The position numbers were made by a program, and so were the translations under genes. This document shows positions 55,411-62,439 of a DNA stretch of 64,000 nt, piece after piece. Each line of letters opens with the position of its first letter. Within the stretch, counting starts at the first letter, position 1. Origin of the DNA: Moniliella sp. 'wahieum' (lineage: Eukaryota > Basidiomycota > Moniliellomycetes > Moniliellales > Moniliellaceae); assembly GCA_003971905.1 (NCBI GenBank), contig RSEE01000036.1, forward strand, positions 434,001-498,000. Reading direction: 5' to 3'. Under the pieces are notes generated by a model. It was not told the DNA's origin. It ran no database searches and saw only the letters and a list, made by a program, of their open reading frames with translations.

Positions 55411-55417
55411 GGTTATG
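55411..55417 (+). promoter_or_regulatory. Putative primer-binding site GGTTATG
   Basis: It immediately follows the LTR. GGTTATG is complementary to CATAACC of the initiator tRNA-Met anticodon loop, the priming mode known for copia and Ty5. Only 7 nt match, and the ORF1 ATG is contained within it. Confidence 0.6.
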
Positions 55418-57808
55418 TCGCCCTTATCTTCTGCCTCTGCGCATTCTGCGCACCCGGTTTCCTCGCCTCGCGACATTGTGGAAGCGTATGTTCGTCGTGG
55501 CGAGTTTGACCCCAACTCCCAAGTCGAGATAGCCCCTGGCACGACAGCGAAGTGGCCGGCTTTTCGCATCAAGGGCACGACTTATGCTTGGGCTCAACTG
55601 AGCGTCGTTCTTTCGGACGTTGACGAGGACGTCGCTGCCAAGTTCATCCTGGAAGTCATTCCTACCATTCGCCACTGGGGTATGCCGATGAGTGGCATCG
55701 CCTCCCCGCTCCCTGGTTCTGCAGTGGCAGACAAGGACTCTATTGTGGCTGATATCATTACCGACTACAATAAGGGCCATGGTGGCGAAAACTTCTTGCT
55801 CACACCGACCGACTTCTATGTTGCCTACGTCTTTTATACCAAGTCTCATCGCTTCTCCACTTTTGAGGACTTGCAGAAGGCAATCTTTCGCCATATCAAG
55901 GCAGTGCGTAATGCTTGGAAACTGTACGAGGACAATCAGGCTTCCAAACACCGTGTCGATCTGAAGCGTCGTGCCATGCGTGACATGCTCCTCGACCCAG
56001 CGGACTGTATCAGAGAGCCCCAAGGTGTGGTCGTGTCTGGCCCCAAGGATGTGGATTGCTCTCGTGATTGCACTGGTGGAGAGGGTAAACCTCTGGTTGC
56101 AGCACCACTCGTTGACGAGCCTTTCCCGGCTCGTGGTGCCAGCGAGCCAGCGGAACACCTTGCTTCGCCCGCGTGTGAGCCAGTTGCTGTCGCCCATGAG
56201 CCTCTGGGCAAGATGCCACGCGTTGGTCCTGATTTACTGACGATGCATTCCGCTAGTCCCAAGTCCGGGGCTGAGTTAGCTGCTGTTGGGTATGACCCTG
56301 TTGCAGCAATGGCATCTGTCGGCCCGGACTTACCCCCAGCGGGTGGTGACTATGTGTCACGGGAGGTGCATTCCCCCAGGTCCACGCCAGCTGCTATCGC
56401 CAAGCTGGATCCTGTGGCTGCGATGGCATCTGTCGGCCCGGGCTTACCCCCAGCGGGTGGTGACTATGTGTCACGGGAGGTGCATTCCCCCAGGTCCACG
56501 CCAGCTGCTATCGCCAAGCCGGATCCTGTGGCTGCGATGGCATCTGTCGGCCCGGGCTTACCCCCAGCGGGTGACTATGCGTCACGGGAGGTGCATTCCC
56601 CCAGGTCCATGTCAGTTGCTATCGTGGCTCAGGATCAGACAACCGATCAGGCGCTTGGTGGCCCGGTACCCGTTGCAGTCCCGGCGCCTCGTAAAGGGGG
56701 GCTGATTACGCTCGGTGCCTTTGCACCCGATGAAGGGGAAACAATGGCTGACTTGGCACCCGATCAAGGGGGGCCGGTGGCTGGCCTGGCGCCTGATACA
56801 GTGGGGACGGTGGATGGCATGGCACCTGATCAGGCGCTCGGTGGCCTGGTACCTGTTAAAGTCCAGGCGCCTGGCCAAGGGGGGCCGATGGCGCTTGGTG
56901 CCTCTTCACCCGATGAAGAGGAAACGATGGCTGGCCCGGTACCCGATGAAGGGGGGCCGGTGGTTGGCCTAGCGTCTGACAAAGGGGGGCCGGTGGTTGG
57001 CTTGGCACCCTATCAAGGGGGGTCGGTGGTTGGCCTAGCGTCTGACAAAGGGGGGCCGGTGGATGGCATGGCGTCCGACCAGGCGCTTGGTGGCCCGGTT
57101 CCCATTGACGTCCATCAGGCACCCGACCAAGGGGGGCCGATAGCGTGTGGCACTATTGGCCAGGCGCCCGACAAAGGGGGGCCGACCGCGTGTGGTGCCA
57201 TTGGCCAAGCGCCTGACGAAGGGGGGCCGATAGCGTGTGGTGCTATTGGCCAGGCGCCCGACAAAGGGGGGCCGACCGCGTGTGGTGCCATTGGCCAAGC
57301 GCCTGACGAAGGGGGGCCGATAGCGTGTGGTGCTATTGGCCAGGCGCCCGACAAAGGGGGGCCGATGGCGTGTGGACGTGTCGGCCTGGTGCCTGACCAA
57401 GGGGGACCGATGTCGCGCGCTGCTATTGGCCGAGCGTCCGATCAAGGGGGGCCGATGGCGTGTGGCGGTGTCGACCTGGCGGCTGGACATGGAGAATTAA
57501 CGGTCGCCGAGCTTGCGGACAAGCTTTGCACGGTCGGCCTAGCACCATACGCAGGGAAGGCGATTGCCGCTGTGTCAGAGCTTGCGGCCATCGACGGGAT
57601 GCGGGAAAAAGGGGGGCTGCCCCCGTCCTTCCGCACATGCATTTACGCGCCCGGACCACCTTGCCTTACTGTTCCCTCCCCCACCCACCCTTTTCAGCGA
57701 TACTCACCATGTGTTGGCAGGCCTGCCTGTTCCAAATTGCGTATGGGCACGGTACCGATCCTCAGGCACACATTGTCATGTCGGGAGAGAATATCGATAC
57801 TGACCTGA
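55415..57808 (+). CDS. ORF1 of the LTR element, 797-aa repeat protein of unknown function
   Basis: The uninterrupted frame starts at the ATG inside the primer-binding site (MSPLSSASAHSAHPVSSP). Residues 1-190 are globular-looking: DIVEAYVRRGEFDPNSQVEI, YAWAQLSVVLSDVDEDVAAK, FLLTPTDFYVAYVFYTKSHR, DLQKAIFRHIKAVRNAWKLY, ending in a basic helix, which could be a Gag-like or captured domain. Residues ~290-410 contain three 38-aa repeats (DPVAAMASVGPGLPPAGGDY...). Residues ~420-690 are degenerate PDxGGPxxxxxA units, with 15-aa copies (GQAPDKGGPTACGAI) toward the end. No protease, RT, integrase or zinc knuckle is visible. Its intactness contrasts with the frameshifted host genes around it. Function unknown. 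Confidence 0.8.
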   Translation: MSPLSSASAHSAHPVSSPRDIVEAYVRRGEFDPNSQVEIAPGTTAKWPAFRIKGTTYAWAQLSVVLSDVDEDVAAKFILEVIPTIRHWGMPMSGIASPLPGSAVADKDSIVADIITDYNKGHGGENFLLTPTDFYVAYVFYTKSHRFSTFEDLQKAIFRHIKAVRNAWKLYEDNQASKHRVDLKRRAMRDMLLDPADCIREPQGVVVSGPKDVDCSRDCTGGEGKPLVAAPLVDEPFPARGASEPAEHLASPACEPVAVAHEPLGKMPRVGPDLLTMHSASPKSGAELAAVGYDPVAAMASVGPDLPPAGGDYVSREVHSPRSTPAAIAKLDPVAAMASVGPGLPPAGGDYVSREVHSPRSTPAAIAKPDPVAAMASVGPGLPPAGDYASREVHSPRSMSVAIVAQDQTTDQALGGPVPVAVPAPRKGGLITLGAFAPDEGETMADLAPDQGGPVAGLAPDTVGTVDGMAPDQALGGLVPVKVQAPGQGGPMALGASSPDEEETMAGPVPDEGGPVVGLASDKGGPVVGLAPYQGGSVVGLASDKGGPVDGMASDQALGGPVPIDVHQAPDQGGPIACGTIGQAPDKGGPTACGAIGQAPDEGGPIACGAIGQAPDKGGPTACGAIGQAPDEGGPIACGAIGQAPDKGGPMACGRVGLVPDQGGPMSRAAIGRASDQGGPMACGGVDLAAGHGELTVAELADKLCTVGLAPYAGKAIAAVSELAAIDGMREKGGLPPSFRTCIYAPGPPCLTVPSPTHPFQRYSPCVGRPACSKLRMGTVPILRHTLSCRERISILT
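56285..56629 (+). repeat. Three 114-bp tandem repeats in ORF1
   Basis: Units of 38 codons (the third lacks one codon) beginning near GACCCTGTTGC / GATCCTGTGGC. Nearly identical between copies 2 and 3, so recent expansion is likely. Confidence 0.9.
57113..57475 (+). repeat. 45-bp tandem repeats in ORF1
   Basis: About eight 15-codon units reading [ND]xGGPxACGxIGQAP, alternating K/E and T/I variants (AAAGGGGGGCC / GAAGGGGGGCC). The alternation suggests a 90-bp higher-order unit. Confidence 0.9.
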
Positions 57809-58665
57809 GGTCCCAAGGCCGGGGCCCACCGACGCAAGCCACCCTAGCTGCCCTTCTTACTTGGTTAGCTAGGGAGGTAATGTGCGGACTCGTTGGCCCT
57901 CTTGTGTGCTCTGCTTTAACGTCTCGCTCTCCCATTGCATCCAACATGATGGGCGGTTCTGACGGTTTCCTATCTGACCCGGGCGGGTGGTATTTTGATC
58001 GTTCCAAGACCACAGGCACCGTTTACGATTGGGGCTACACGGGCGGCTGTGGCAGTTTCTTACATGACTCGGACCAGTGGTACTTTGACCGATCCATGAT
58101 GGGGGACACCGTTTATGTTTTGGGCTACACGGGCAGCGGTGGCACTTTCCTATCTGACCTGGGCGGGGGGTCCTTTGATCGTCCCAAGACAAGTGCTGCT
58201 GTTGACAGTTTCGGTTACACTACTCGATGTGGTAGTTTCCTACTTGACCCGGGCGGGGGGTACTTTGACCGTCTCAAGAGCAGTGGTGCGGTTGACGGTT
58301 TAGGTTACGCTAATGGTTGTAGCCGTTTCCTGTCTGACCCGGGCGGGGGGTACTTTGACCGTCTCAAGAGCAGTGGTGCTGTTGACGGTTTAGGCTACAC
58401 TAATGGTTGTGGCCGTTTCCTACCTGACCCGGGCGCGGGGTACCTTGACCGTTCCAAGATTGGCGGTGCTGTTAACTATGTGGGCTGCATGGGCGGCTAT
58501 GGTTTCCTTTCTGGCCCAAATGGGAGTTTCTTTGGCTGTCTCAAGACGGGAGGCACTGTCTCTAGTGTACGCTACATGGGCAGCCGTTGCACTTTCATCC
58601 CTGACCCGGGCCCGGAAGACTTTGGTCGCTCCTTTGCCAGCGGTGCTGCTTGCGAAGTGTACTGA
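57709..58665 (+). CDS. ORF2 of the LTR element, 318-aa glycine-aromatic repeat protein
   Basis: The frame is -1 relative to ORF1 and overlaps its end by 100 nt. The ATG at 57709 opens MCWQACLFQIAYGHGTDPQA; GGSDGFLSDPGGWYFDRSKT starts a run of about eight 30-aa units of the form GSFLxDPGGGYFDRxKSSGA then VDGLGYTNGC. The regular Gly, Tyr/Phe and Asp spacing suggests a repeated beta structure or adhesive protein; nothing matches known retroelement enzymes. It may be a separate protein or be joined to ORF1 by frameshifting or splicing. The region upstream of 57709 in this frame is also open, but only as a shadow of ORF1. Function unknown. Confidence 0.7.
   Translation: MCWQACLFQIAYGHGTDPQAHIVMSGENIDTDLRSQGRGPPTQATLAALLTWLAREVMCGLVGPLVCSALTSRSPIASNMMGGSDGFLSDPGGWYFDRSKTTGTVYDWGYTGGCGSFLHDSDQWYFDRSMMGDTVYVLGYTGSGGTFLSDLGGGSFDRPKTSAAVDSFGYTTRCGSFLLDPGGGYFDRLKSSGAVDGLGYANGCSRFLSDPGGGYFDRLKSSGAVDGLGYTNGCGRFLPDPGAGYLDRSKIGGAVNYVGCMGGYGFLSGPNGSFFGCLKTGGTVSSVRYMGSRCTFIPDPGPEDFGRSFASGAACEVY
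57950..58660 (+). repeat. 90-bp tandem repeats in ORF2
   Basis: About eight 30-codon units; copies near 58236 and 58326 are almost identical, others diverged. Confidence 0.9.
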
Positions 58666-58881
58666 TCACCTACAAGGTACTTTCGAACCATCGTTGACGC
58701 TGGTCCTCGTGACGGTTGGACCAGTCGTCATCCTTTTTCTGTCCTGAATTTGGTCCTTTTCTCCTTTTCATGGCTGTGCCAAATTTGACTTGTTGGTTTC
58801 TTTTCAAGTTGAATTGCCTTCTATGGTTCTACTCGACTCGACCTCCAACTCTACGTTTTTACTGTTCGACTTTGGCTTCGG

Positions 58882-59160
58882 TTCGACTTGGCATATGTTG
58901 TCTATATCTCCAAGTTGCATCGATCTCTATGACTTTCACAGCTTCCTTACCTGCACACGTTCAACATCCTCTTTCGGCTTGGAACATGTTGTTTCTACCT
59001 CCAAGTTGAATCGACCTCTATGATTTCTTACGCTTCCTCCCTCATCCGTTGAACATCCTGTTTCGACTTGGAACATGTTGTTTATACTTCCAAGTTGAAT
59101 TGACCTCTGTGACTTTCTACGCTTCCTCCTTACCTCCATGCGTTGAATATACTGTTTCTC
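58882..59160 (+). repeat. ~90-bp non-coding tandem repeats before the 3' LTR
   Basis: Three units starting TTCGACTTGG / TTCGGCTTGG at 58882, 58973 and 59062, each containing CATGTTGT...CCAAGTTG(A/C)AT; a partial fourth begins near 59155. They are T/C-rich and contain no long frame. Confidence 0.9.
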
Positions 59161-59304
59161 TTCCCTTGACTTGGCAACATCGCTTGCCAATTATGTTTTC
59201 CTTTCACTTTTTGACCAGAGGCGTTGGAGACATCCTTTCTTCTTTCATCCATGCCTTGGCCCTTGGCCGAGGACCACCACCACCTGTGGTCTGGCGAGCT
59301 CACC

Positions 59305-59312
59305 GAGGGGGG
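59305..59312 (+). promoter_or_regulatory. Polypurine tract
   Basis: GAGGGGGG ends two bases before the 3' LTR, the position expected for plus-strand priming. Confidence 0.75.
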
Positions 59313-59313
59313 C

Positions 59314-59665
59314 TGTTAGAGGGTACTGCTAGGGTTCTCCTGCACGGCCCTCAATGGATCGGTGACGCTCGCCTAGCCGAGCGGAAGCGTTCCGCTCGCA
59401 GGCCGCGCACGCCCTGCTCGCTCCATCTCCCTTCTCTCTCTCCTTTCTCCTTCCCTTCAGACGTTGCTTGAAGACTTGTGGCTCACCACTTTGCCTTCAC
59501 GCCTTGTCTGAAGGTACGCCTCTGCTTCCTTTCTTGACCTGTTGCTCCTCACAATGAGACGTTGCTTGAAGACTTGTGCTCACCACTTTGCCTTCACGCC
59601 TTGTCTGAAGGCTGCTTTGCAGCTGATCCATAGGATCGCGAGTGCTCTCAAGTCGCACTCTAGCA
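59314..59665 (+). repeat. 3' long terminal repeat
   Basis: 352 bp; it differs from the 5' LTR by loss of one G in the second 56-bp unit. Confidence 0.95.
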
Positions 59666-59670
59666 GTCCA
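59666..59670. repeat. Target site duplication, right copy (GTCCA)
   Basis: Follows the 3' LTR directly; identical to the left copy. Confidence 0.9.
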
Positions 59671-60757
59671 GGGCCTCCAGCATGAGCGCACCGTTGCGCT
59701 GCTCTTGGGCCAGGCTCGAACGGTTGCCATCGGTCGGTAGGGCTTCTGCTAAGGTAAGCCACGCGAGCGCCTCGAGATCGACCCCTGCCTGCTCGCCCAT
59801 GGACACGAGCCGATCAATGCGCATGGCATACTCCCGGGCCGTCTCACTGGGCGCAGGGCGCAGCGCTTTCATTCGGGAGGTGACTTCTCTCTGGGCACGA
59901 AGCTTGTTCATACCGAACTTGGTGCGTAAATTCTTGTATACACCGGACGCTGTCCCACACGCAACCGAGCGTATGGTGTCAACGTCACACCGAGCCATCA
60001 AGACGCGCGCAAGGCGCGCGTCGAGTGTGCGCTCAGCCGGCGTGCTGGGTCCCTTCACGACCAAGTCTTCTAGTCCGAAGCCGGTAAGGATGCTCCGCAG
60101 GTCCATGTCGAAATCAATCCACTTGACCTTCTTCGCGTCAAATGCAGGGATGCACCCGCTCTTGGCAAGGGTCTTGACCAACTCCTTGTGTTCGTCCGAA
60201 ATGGGGGTGGGAGATGCAGTGGTCTGCCCCGGCTGGCTGATCATGCTTGGACTGCCAACTTCGGTGGGGGTGACGTGGCACCACTCGGACACCAAGGACA
60301 ACTGGTTGGGGAGGCGGTGTGCCAAAACGAACTCGGCGAAAGTGTCAAGGTGATCAATGCTGTGGAGGTTGGCGCGCAACTGGGCTTCGCCCCATTCGGG
60401 GAGTGCGCGCTTGAGATGCACCGCGAAGAGAAGCTCGACTCGGCTCTGGTCCGTGTCGGCGACACTGGGGGTGCGGCGGACAGTGTCCGTATCGGCCTTG
60501 GTAAGCTCAGTGGCTACGTCGGTGGTGGGGGGGTGGGCGGCGATGTGGGCGGCCGGCTCGGGGGCGGCGGCGGCTTCGGGTGTTTGCGGCATGGTGGGTG
60601 GCTTCTTGGGGGTTTTGGTTTGGGGACGGGGAGGGCGTCTGTGGAGGTACCGCCGCGGGTTTCGACCATGCGCTGGTTGTGGTTGGGGAGTGGCTGGGCT
60701 CAGGCGGGCAGGCGAGGTCGGCAGTCTCGCTTCTGCACAGAGATAAGGTGGGCTCAA

Positions 60758-60811
60758 CCTATGAAAGGGAGCAGGGATGATCGATGATGCAGATGGTAGT
60801 TGCATTCCAGA
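60758..60811. repeat. Right direct repeat of the gag unit
   Basis: This matches the left copy, with about 10 extra bases after GGGATGAT that contain part of a GATGATCGATGAT motif. Confidence 0.75.
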
Positions 60812-60922
60812 AGAGGAGCCCGTAAGGATTAGGCTCTTTCTGTAGTGGATATGGAGGTAGAACTTGGCAGGTCGAAATTAAAAAGGGTGGGGTTGATTAT
60901 CCCATCGGCTACCGGAGACACT

Positions 60923-60927
60923 AAAAA
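60923..60927 (-). terminator. Pol III terminator of tRNA-Val(CAC)
   Basis: An A5 run on the plus strand, i.e. T5 after the minus-strand tRNA. Confidence 0.7.
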
Positions 60928-60929
60928 GA

Positions 60930-61034
60930 TGGTCGAACCCGGGATCAAACCGGGGACCCTTTCGCGTCTCAACGAAACCTGTTGCTTCAGGATGTGAAGC
61001 GTACGTGATAACCAACCAACTACACCACGATGCC
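60930..61034 (-). tRNA. tRNA-Val (CAC)-like gene with ~25-nt intron
   Basis: On the minus strand it begins GGCATCGTGGTGTAGTTGG, a Val-type 5' half, and has a perfect T ar stem (CCCGG-TTTGATC-CCGGG) and discriminator A at 60930. Anticodon CAC is at 60994-60996 (TT-CAC-A) and an intron of about 25 nt follows. The acceptor arms GGCATCG and TTCGACC pair only at the first two positions, and GGTT is duplicated in the D loop. It may be a decayed copy or contain sequence errors. Confidence 0.6.
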
Positions 61035-61262
61035 TTATGATTGCAAGTAGAAAAAGTGTCGTGACCCTATATATTTGCCGGCAAATCGTTCTGACAGGAT
61101 TCCCACCTTCTATGGTTACTGTTGTTGCAAGTGGACGCAGGCCGAGTGAAACGAAGCAGCTCTGGCACCCGAATAGCCGGCCCATCGTTTGGACTATGGC
61201 ATGAATCATGAGATATTTGGTATGGGAATGACGCTGTAGATGGGTAGCTTGTCCGGTAGCAC

Positions 61263-62108
61263 CTAGATCCGGACCGACAGGTTCGCACGGTTGGCAAGTG
61301 CGTTCTTGTGGGCCTCGAGACGTTTCTGCAGCACACTCGAGCGGCCTTCGACAACAGCGAGAAGTTCCTTGGCGATACGGTCTTCGTATCGCTTGTCTGT
61401 CCTGCGGAAGGCGGCTCTGAGAATGGCTTTGATTCCCTTGTGGGCCGAGGCAGATTCCGAGAGCGGACGCGGGGTGTGAATGACTTTGGCACCACGCTTG
61501 GTAGATACTGTATCGACATTGGGACTGGCCTGCTTCACTGCCTCAACAAAGAGCGGAAGAGGAGAATCGTTGGTGGCAATGGCAATCCGTTGCAACGCAG
61601 CGGCCACGACGCGCTCTGCTTTGGTGCGGTCGCCGCGTTTGGTCATCATCCCAATCATCTTATTGATGAGTGGGTGCACATCGGGCGCACGTTGAGCCTT
61701 GTGGTCAAACAACGATGGATCCACCTCGTACACCTCCCATGGCAGCGTCGCGACCGCCGGCTGGCTCGGGCGGGCCCAGGCGCCAAAGTCGGCGGGTGGC
61801 TGGCCCAGGTGGTCAAACGCATCGGGGGCAAGACCATCGGCAAAGCTAAGCGGTGCACTCGGATCTTGCGATGTGCGCAAAATCTCCTGGGCCTGGTCGC
61901 TGGCCTTTCGGTCGACAGGAGGAAGGTGCGGGTCACTGTCGGGGGCAACGCCTGCCTCGGCACGATGGCGGCGCTGCGGGCTGGAGTCGTCCGAGAGCAG
62001 GCGAGCAGGGGCGGAGATGTGCAGCGGGCGGAGAGCAGCAGCGCGAGGGACGGCACGCGCGGACGCGGCACGTGGAAACACTCGCCTCGCAGCAAGGCTG
62101 GCCAGCAT
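61263..62108 (-). CDS. RSM7: Mitochondrial small-subunit ribosomal protein uS7m
   Basis: An intact 281-aa frame. The ATG at 62108 (MLASLAARRVFPRAASARAV) starts a typical Arg/Ala-rich presequence; an in-frame upstream ATG would add 15 residues and was not chosen. The uS7 domain occupies the C-terminal half: VHPLINKMIGMMTKRGDRTK, ERVVAAALQRIA, FVEAVKQASPNVDTVSTKRG, IKAILRAAFRRTDKRYEDRI, AKELLAVVEGRSSVLQKRLE. This protein binds the 3' major domain of the mitochondrial SSU rRNA. Divergent from NPC2 with a 330-bp shared promoter. Confidence 0.93.
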   Translation of the reverse strand: MLASLAARRVFPRAASARAVPRAAALRPLHISAPARLLSDDSSPQRRHRAEAGVAPDSDPHLPPVDRKASDQAQEILRTSQDPSAPLSFADGLAPDAFDHLGQPPADFGAWARPSQPAVATLPWEVYEVDPSLFDHKAQRAPDVHPLINKMIGMMTKRGDRTKAERVVAAALQRIAIATNDSPLPLFVEAVKQASPNVDTVSTKRGAKVIHTPRPLSESASAHKGIKAILRAAFRRTDKRYEDRIAKELLAVVEGRSSVLQKRLEAHKNALANRANLSVRI

Positions 62109-62439
62109 GGTGGGGATGGTGGAGCTAGCAACCACGCGGGTGGTGCCGGACACGGCTTGCTCTGAGATGCAACCGGCGGCCCAGCTAGTCAGCTGCGGTG
62201 ACTGCGTGACTGCTTGCCGCCGCCAAGAAGAAATCGGCGGGGTCCGTTACGTCAGCAGCCACTCTCCGTCCCGTCATGGATCATCGATCATCACGCATCG
62301 CGTCACGTGCGGGGTCTTGGGGGGCGCCAGTGAACATTTCACACCCTGGGCCTCCCTGTCCCCCAAGCGGTGCGGGCGCTGGCTGGGCTGCGGCTGGGCC
62401 GCCCCTGTCGCGCCACCACCTCTCGCCACCAACCGCACC
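62109..62439. promoter_or_regulatory. Divergent promoter between RSM7 and NPC2
   Basis: It contains TTACGTCA near 62247, the 14-mer GATCATCGATCATC (reverse complement of GATGATCGATGATC) at 62279-62292, and GTCACGTG at 62302-62309. The 14-mer also occurs at 25572, 50352 and 60776. Confidence 0.5.

Larger units (their letters stand above)
55058..59665 (+). mobile_element. 4.6-kb non-autonomous LTR retrotransposon
   Basis: The termini are direct LTRs of 353 and 352 bp that differ by one base, beginning TGTTAGAG and ending CTCTAGCA (imperfect inverted ends). A 5-bp duplication GTCCA flanks it. GGTTATG directly after the 5' LTR matches the start of the copia/Ty5-type primer-binding site complementary to the cleaved initiator tRNA-Met anticodon arm. 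A GAGGGGGG purine tract (59305-59312) precedes the 3' LTR. The internal 3.9 kb encodes two long repeat-rich ORFs but no recognisable protease, integrase, RT or RNase H, so mobility must come from another element. The near-identical LTRs imply a recent insertion. It lies inside an opposite-strand gag-like gene. Confidence 0.93.
54850..60592 (-). pseudogene. Retrotransposon gag-like gene (copia type), interrupted by LTR insertion
   Basis: From MPQTPEAAAAPEPAAHIAAH (ATG 60592, preceded by CCACCCACC) the chain has ERTLDARLARVLMARCDVDT, TASGVYKNLRTKFGMNKLRA, QREVTSRMKALRPAPSETAR and EYAMRIDRLVSMGEQAGVDL: the helical capsid-like core of copia/UBN2-type Gag. At 59671 it is cut by the LTR element. 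The same frame resumes at 55057 (NLCYDDKVLAPAPPAAKPH) and reaches a zinc-knuckle-like YCNFHNRPGHATAD, then CRTLKNRRAKAAEYS after a 7-nt TAATGAT insertion that adds stops. So the gene was open across the insertion site before the insertion but carries a second lesion. No pol gene accompanies it. Confidence 0.75.
54829..60811 (-). mobile_element. Gag-only unit flanked by direct repeats, split by an LTR element
   Basis: The 24-mer CCTATGAAAGGGAGCAGGGATGAT (in pieces CCTATGAAAGGG + AGCAGGGATGAT) occurs at 54829-54852 and 60758-60781, each followed by a similar GGT(G/A)GTTGC(A)TTCCAGAA. Between them, minus the LTR element, lies about 1.3 kb with a gag-like frame and no pol. This resembles a terminal-repeat gag-only non-autonomous element. 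The alternative is that the SDR upstream sequence was duplicated when a gag gene landed there. Confidence 0.45.

Noticed and set aside
57113-57475. CRISPR-like array
   Set aside because: Direct 45-bp repeats have no unique spacers and encode an in-phase protein repeat in a fungal genome.
57423-57659. Short minus-strand frames across the element repeats
   Set aside because: The repeat units are open in several frames on both strands because of composition; only the plus-strand frames are long, ATG-initiated and placed correctly relative to the LTR.
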